Assembly: GCF_017329605.1 (NCBI RefSeq) | Contig: NZ_JAFMTY010000020.1 | Location: 1 to 64,000 of the forward strand | Reading direction: 5' to 3' | DNA from: Alicyclobacillus fructus | GTDB taxonomy: Bacteria; Bacillota; Bacilli; Alicyclobacillales; Alicyclobacillaceae | DNA length: 64,000 nt | Shown here: one piece after another, positions 60,767-64,000 of the stretch | Layout of the letters: each line of letters opens with the position of its first letter | How positions within the stretch are numbered: the stretch's first letter is position 1 | Translations under genes and position numbers: made by a program | The notes under the pieces: model-generated | Database searches by the model: none | What the model saw: the letters and a program-made list of their open reading frames with translations, nothing else | Told to the model about the DNA's origin: nothing

Positions 60767-61174
60767 ATGCGGGCCACACTGGAGCGGTACACAGCGGAGT
60801 TCGCCTTGTGGAGTCGGCACACACCGAATCGGGACCTTGTGGCACTGGTGTATGACGTGCGGGATCGCGACGGGAATCTGCTTCGCAAGCACGCATGGTT
60901 GCAACTCGGACGGTGCTCGCCGCAGCATCAACCGCTGCTTCGCTCGGGCGAGATCGTCGAGTTCTACGCTTGGCGTGAGCAATACAGACGCCGAAAGCCT
61001 CCGCCGCCCGGCGTGGAGCAGGAACCGTGCATTGGTTTCCGGGTGGTGGGGTGTCTGTATCCGGTCGATCTCGAACGAAAGGAGGACGACCATGAATCGA
61101 CGCGAGGTTTGGCGGAGGCGCTTGCGTCGACTGTTGGTGCCGTGGCGCAGGGAGCGGGTGTGGATCCCGATTGA
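60767..61174 (+). CDS. hypothetical prophage protein
   Basis: 135 aa: MRATLERYTAEFALWSRHTP, LVALVYDVRDRDGNLLRKHA, LRSGEIVEFYAWREQYRRRK, GFRVVGCLYPVDLER. A beta-barrel-like start, possibly OB-like. No family recognised. It follows DUF669 by 1 bp. Confidence 0.65.
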   Translation: MRATLERYTAEFALWSRHTPNRDLVALVYDVRDRDGNLLRKHAWLQLGRCSPQHQPLLRSGEIVEFYAWREQYRRRKPPPPGVEQEPCIGFRVVGCLYPVDLERKEDDHESTRGLAEALASTVGAVAQGAGVDPD

Positions 61175-61232
61175 CCCGCCGGAGCGTCGAAGGCCGCCCG
61201 CAACGCCGGAAGCCGTAGCCGAGGAGGAGTGA
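61092..61232 (+). CDS. 46-aa basic prophage protein
   Basis: MNRREVWRRRLRRLLVPWRR, ERVWIPIDPPERRRPPATPE. Strongly basic at the start and acidic at the end. AAAGGAGGACGACC precedes the ATG. It overlaps the previous gene by 83 bp in another frame, so caution is needed. Confidence 0.5.
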   Translation: MNRREVWRRRLRRLLVPWRRERVWIPIDPPERRRPPATPEAVAEEE

Positions 61233-61243
61233 GGTGGTAGCGC

Positions 61244-61432
61244 ATGACGGACCCGCGGGAACAGCGTCAAGCGACGGTCGTCGAAGCCCGGCCACTCAAA
61301 TGGCGACGGGGGTTGCCCACTGTGCTCGAGGTTGTGATGGAAGTCAACGGCCAGGTGCGCGTACAGGAGTACATTTTGAGGCCAGAAGGCACATTTCGAC
61401 CCAAACGAAAGAGGGATTTCAAGCATGCTTAG
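61244..61432 (+). CDS. small hypothetical prophage protein
   Basis: 62 aa: ATVVEARPLKWRRGLPTVLE, VVMEVNGQVRVQEYILRPEG. Beta-rich with a basic end. Preceded by GTGAGGTGG. No family recognised. Confidence 0.6.
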   Translation: MTDPREQRQATVVEARPLKWRRGLPTVLEVVMEVNGQVRVQEYILRPEGTFRPKRKRDFKHA

Positions 61433-61598
61433 ACGTCCGCAACGCAAACTGGAGAGACACCGATGCCGACTTTGTGGTCACTACGTGACCTACCCGTGGA
61501 GCGTGCTCTGCGAGGACTGTCGCGACGAATACCGGGAGGGCGAGATCAATGAACGAACGATTCGAGTTCCTCAAGGAACAGTTGCAACAAGCCGGTGA
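61425..61598 (+). CDS. small zinc-ribbon-like prophage protein
   Basis: 57 aa: RHRCRLCGHYVTYPWSVLCE, DCRDEYREGEINERTIRVPQ. The CRLC...CEDC spacing indicates a zinc ribbon. ATG after GAGGGATTTC. It overlaps the next gene by 50 bp; a shorter product is possible. Confidence 0.58.
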   Translation: MLRRPQRKLERHRCRLCGHYVTYPWSVLCEDCRDEYREGEINERTIRVPQGTVATSR

Positions 61599-61746
61599 AC
61601 GCGTTGCACGCGCGAAGGCCTTGTGGCTGGTGAACTGCGACAGCGACCATGCCAATCAACTCTACGAGCGCTATCGAGCCGAGCAGGCCTACCTTGCGCA
61701 GTTGCTGGACACCCTCTTTCAATCCAAAAACCCGCAAGCCTCGTAA
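61549..61746 (+). CDS. small helical prophage protein
   Basis: 65 aa: MNERFEFLKEQLQQAGERVA, RAKALWLVNCDSDHANQLYE, RYRAEQAYLAQLLDTLF. A likely coiled coil. Strong GGGAGGGCG ribosome site. Confidence 0.65.
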   Translation: MNERFEFLKEQLQQAGERVARAKALWLVNCDSDHANQLYERYRAEQAYLAQLLDTLFQSKNPQAS

Positions 61747-61769
61747 CATGGACAGGAGTTCTGGTCGAT

Positions 61770-62165
61770 ATGCAACGTCTGATCTTGCCACTCCCGCCTT
61801 CCGTCAACCACGCGTATCGGACCTATGTCCATCCGCAAACGGGGCAGCGGATGCGGGTTCTCACCTTCCAGGCGCAACGGTTCCGGCGGGACGCGGCGTA
61901 CCTGGCGCTTCGGTGGCGGCGGGAGACAGGCTGGGCGATGCCACAGCCCGGTGTCAAGGTGGTTTTGCGGCTCTGGTACTTCTGGCCGTCGCGCCGTCGA
62001 ATGGATACACACAACCGAGAGAAAGTGTTGTTGGACGCGCTCGAAGGCGTACTCTATCCCGAGGACCGATGGGTACTCATTCAGGAGATGGACTTTGCGG
62101 TGGATCGGAGACATCCTCGGGTCGAGATCGAGGTGCTTCTTCACCAGGACCTTTGTGCAACGTAA
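61770..62165 (+). CDS. RusA-like Holliday junction resolvase
   Basis: 131 aa with the RusA pattern: LPLPPSVNHAYRTYVHP, VKVVLRLWYFWPSRRRMDTH, NREKVLLDALEGVLYPEDRW. Acidic residues in RMDTHN, LLDALEG and PEDRW correspond to the catalytic Asp set of RusA dimers, which cut recombination junctions in phage DNA. The ATG at 61770 is preferred over the earlier frame. Confidence 0.83.
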   Translation: MQRLILPLPPSVNHAYRTYVHPQTGQRMRVLTFQAQRFRRDAAYLALRWRRETGWAMPQPGVKVVLRLWYFWPSRRRMDTHNREKVLLDALEGVLYPEDRWVLIQEMDFAVDRRHPRVEIEVLLHQDLCAT

Positions 62166-62185
62166 CGATTTGGACACGTGCACAT

Positions 62186-62226
62186 CGAACATGTATTCGT
62201 TATGCTCAGAATTAGAACATACGTTC
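62186..62226. promoter_or_regulatory. two LexA-type boxes upstream of the kinase gene
   Basis: GAAC-ATAC-GTTC (62215-62226) fits the Gram-positive SOS consensus exactly; GAAC-ATGT-ATTC (62187-62198) has one mismatch. They are 28 bp apart and end 16 bp before the kinase start codon. They predict that the following late-early genes respond to DNA damage. Confidence 0.65.
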
Positions 62227-62242
62227 GTTAGGGGTAACGGTT

Positions 62243-62830
62243 ATGGAACGGAAACTCCAGCACGTATTCCTCATGGGGCCCATGGGCGCTGGCAAGAGCA
62301 CGGTTGCGCAGTACCTGCGCCGGGAGATGGGCTACGTCCGGTATTCGATGGCGACGCCCGTCGAGGCCGTGCTCGACATTGCCGCGCCGTGGCTCAAAGG
62401 CGCGAGCAAGGCGGTGCGCAGACCGTACTTGCAACGAACAGGGCGATTCCTGCGAGGCTTCAAGCCGAATCCGATGCTGCTCGCGGCGGAAGAGGTCCTG
62501 CGGCACGCTGCGAGTCCGATCGTGATCGACGACGGTCGAACCATGGAGGAGGCGGTGTGGGCCGATCAGCACGGGTTTTTGGTGATCGTGCTCACCGCCT
62601 CCGAGTTCGTGCGGAGACGTCGGATTTTGGAGCGAGACGGAGAATTGCCCGACATGCGGACGCACGAGGACGAGACGGAGCAACAGTGGCAGTACGCGCG
62701 GGGTCTGGTCATTGACACGAGCGATCTATCGGAAGACGAGATGTGCCAGATGGTGCGCGCCGCGATCGAGTCCCACCGTATGGAGCGATACAAACGAGAG
62801 GAGCGAAGGACCCATGGCAATGAGACATGA
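62243..62830 (+). CDS. P-loop nucleotide kinase, deoxynucleoside monophosphate kinase-like
   Basis: 195 aa: FLMGPMGAGKSTVAQYLRRE (Walker A GPMGAGKST, about 12-20), SPIVIDDGRTMEEAVW, ASEFVRRRRILERDG with a lid-like Arg cluster. The layout fits phage dNMP kinases, including P1/T4-type Gp1 relatives; the substrate is not certain. Two SOS-type boxes lie upstream. Confidence 0.78.
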   Translation: MERKLQHVFLMGPMGAGKSTVAQYLRREMGYVRYSMATPVEAVLDIAAPWLKGASKAVRRPYLQRTGRFLRGFKPNPMLLAAEEVLRHAASPIVIDDGRTMEEAVWADQHGFLVIVLTASEFVRRRRILERDGELPDMRTHEDETEQQWQYARGLVIDTSDLSEDEMCQMVRAAIESHRMERYKREERRTHGNET

Positions 62831-63035
62831 GCACGGCACGCCGGTGCCGAATCGACACAGGGAACGGGCGAGCGGGGCGTCGGAGATCTCCATCTACCGA
62901 ATGGACCCGGTGGAGATGGATCGGTATCTTCGGGAGAAGTACGGCGCGCGGGTGTTCTCGAAGCCGGTGGGTAAACCACCGGTCGGGGCAGACCTTGAGG
63001 CAAGAAAGCCAAAGCGAAAGAAGGGGACGCGTTGA
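62814..63035 (+). CDS. small hypothetical prophage protein
   Basis: 73 aa: RHRERASGASEISIYRMDPV, EMDRYLREKYGARVFSKPVG and a Lys/Arg-rich end (RKPKRKKGTR). It overlaps the kinase and exonuclease genes. No family recognised. Confidence 0.6.
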   Translation: MAMRHEHGTPVPNRHRERASGASEISIYRMDPVEMDRYLREKYGARVFSKPVGKPPVGADLEARKPKRKKGTR

Positions 63036-63754
63036 GATTACATGAAGCACGATTCGTAGTGGTGGACACGGAAACGACAGGGTTGCCGCCGGAGGGTCGC
63101 GTCGTCGAGCTCGCGTTGGTCGAGGTGGGGCTTGAGCGTGAGCCGCAGATCGTGTACTCGGCGCTGGTCGATCCAGGCTGTCCGATCCCGCCGGAGGCCT
63201 CCGCGGTGCACCACATCACAGACCGCGACGTCGCGGGCAAGCCGCGGCTGTCTCAGGTATGGCCGAAGGTGCTCGGATACATCGGCGACGCGGTTCTGGT
63301 GGCGCACAACGCTGAGTTCGACCGCGGGATGTTGCCGGAGACCGGCCGACCGTGGATCTGTTCGAAGCGCTTGGCACAGCATCTCTGGCCGGACGCGCCG
63401 CGGCACTCGAACCAAGTCCTCCGGTACTGGCTCGGGATCGACGTGGAAGTGGGACAACCCCACCGTGCGCTTGGCGACGCGATCGTGACGGCGCACGTGT
63501 TCGAGCGGGAGCTCCGTGCGTATCTGGAGGCGGGGTATCCCGACGATGTGGACGAGCTAATCGCCTTTGCGGAGTCGCCGATTGAGGTGCAGACGATGCC
63601 GTTCGGCAAGCACAAGGGCATGCCGCTGAAGGAAGTGCCGCTGGACTATCTGGACTGGGCGCTGAGGAACTTGCAGGATCTTTCGCCGGATCTGAGGTGG
63701 AGCATGCAGCGGGCGTTGGAACAGGGGCTTGGATGGACAGGAAGAGCAATTTAG
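63032..63754 (+). CDS. DnaQ-type 3'-5' exonuclease fused to DUF3820 domain
   Basis: 240 aa. Exo I VVVDTETTG, exo II HNAEFDRGMLP and exo III HRALGDAIVTAHVF give a complete DEDDh active site (residues about 8-155). The C-terminal 60 residues, MPFGKHKGMPLKEVPLDYLD, WALRNLQDLSPDLR, are a DUF3820 domain. Such fusions occur in phages and may proofread or process DNA ends. The TTG start overlaps the previous stop. Confidence 0.88.
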   Translation: MRLHEARFVVVDTETTGLPPEGRVVELALVEVGLEREPQIVYSALVDPGCPIPPEASAVHHITDRDVAGKPRLSQVWPKVLGYIGDAVLVAHNAEFDRGMLPETGRPWICSKRLAQHLWPDAPRHSNQVLRYWLGIDVEVGQPHRALGDAIVTAHVFERELRAYLEAGYPDDVDELIAFAESPIEVQTMPFGKHKGMPLKEVPLDYLDWALRNLQDLSPDLRWSMQRALEQGLGWTGRAI

Positions 63755-63757
63755 GTG

Positions 63758-63785
63758 TTGACAACCAGTATATATGTGCTATTAT
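63758..63785 (+). promoter_or_regulatory. strong promoter before the last gene
   Basis: TTGACA (63758-63763), 16 bp, TATTAT (63780-63785), in an AT-rich gap after the exonuclease gene. It starts a new transcription unit running out of the window. Confidence 0.65.
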
Positions 63786-63824
63786 AGGATCAAATAAGTT
63801 GAACGAACGTCACGGGGGAAAGAG

Positions 63825-64000
63825 ATGACGAAGTCGATGGTGATGGAAGGTCGTATCTGCGATCCGGAAGTCATGCTCATCTTGACCGAACGGACAATTG
63901 AACGGTCGGATCTCGTGGCGCAACAGAACTGGGTGCGTGGTTATGGCCAGAATGACTCGTTCCCGGCTCCCGAGGCCACGATTGAATGCCTCCGAGACGA
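63825..64000 (+). CDS. hypothetical prophage protein, 5' part only
   Basis: An open frame of 58 codons runs off the window: MTKSMVMEGRICDPEVMLIL, TERTIERSDLVAQQNWVRGY. The ATG follows GGGGGAAAGAG. No family recognised in this part. Confidence 0.6.
   Translation, partial: MTKSMVMEGRICDPEVMLILTERTIERSDLVAQQNWVRGYGQNDSFPAPEATIECLRD

Larger units (their letters stand above)
39522..64000. mobile_element. prophage (one end only)
   Basis: From the break in the GerA gene to the window end the DNA carries an ImmA protease, several XRE repressors, phage recombination and replication genes, a phage sliding clamp and dozens of short overlapping genes. Codon use and GC drop after about 39.45 kb. The exact crossover point cannot be read from one end; the conserved GGCATCGTCGG at 39511-39521 is where the host reading is lost. 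No integrase or structural gene is present in this part. Confidence 0.9.

Overview
The window is about 40 kb of high-GC chromosome from a spore-forming Bacillota, followed by about 24 kb of one end of a prophage. The host genes (ftsEX with a MinJ-like PDZ protein, hprK and crh, rapZ-yvcK-whiA, rsfA, ytvI, a GerA-type germinant receptor subunit, mrfAB), the strong Shine-Dalgarno sites, and the frequent GTG and TTG starts point to a Bacilli relative, most likely near Alicyclobacillus. That placement is inferred from gene content and order, because no search could be run.

Host part (1-39537). A 5S rRNA tail and terminator open the window. Then come menC, the cell-division and motor genes ftsE-ftsX-minJ-like-motA-motB, and a tandem repeat region. 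uvrB-uvrA follow behind a promoter and a perfect SOS box, then hprK and, facing it, argS. A TPR gene leads into the conserved yvcI-rapZ-yvcK-whiA-crh cluster, followed by mutY, a Bax-inhibitor-1 protein, leuS, a GntR regulator, a gene under a perfect cre site, ytvI, rsfA and a repair-rich run (mrfA, mrfB, yktB, yunD, nth, ypmS). HprK, Crh and the cre site together imply CcpA carbon control. UvrAB, MutY, MrfAB and Nth make repair a theme.

Junction. A GerA-family gene stops abruptly inside the conserved PTIGIVG segment at 39537, and prophage DNA begins at once. The element has therefore split a sporulation/germination gene. Its other end, the rest of the gene and the recombinase are outside the window.

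Prophage part (39538-64000). First comes an immunity zone (39.6-44.1 kb) with an ImmA-like protease and four successive divergent regulator pairs: three helix-turn-helix (XRE) pairs and one ribbon-helix-helix pair. Each pair has its own palindromic operator placed inside the -35/-10 spacer of the rightward promoter. A recombination block follows (PD-(D/E)XK nuclease and two conserved phage proteins). It is interleaved with three copies of a structured RNA-like element made of in-phase GGYNN pentamers plus hairpins whose stems covary between copies. Next are a tRNA-like element, two paralogous 54-codon genes, a truncated phage gene and about 550 bp of hairpin-rich DNA with no convincing gene. 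A repeat- and palindrome-rich probable origin precedes a 1060-aa primase-helicase. After that come an SF2 helicase, a phage sliding clamp, many small overlapping genes, DUF669, a RusA-like resolvase, a P-loop kinase with LexA-type boxes, and a DnaQ-type exonuclease. Structural, lysis and integrase genes are not in view.
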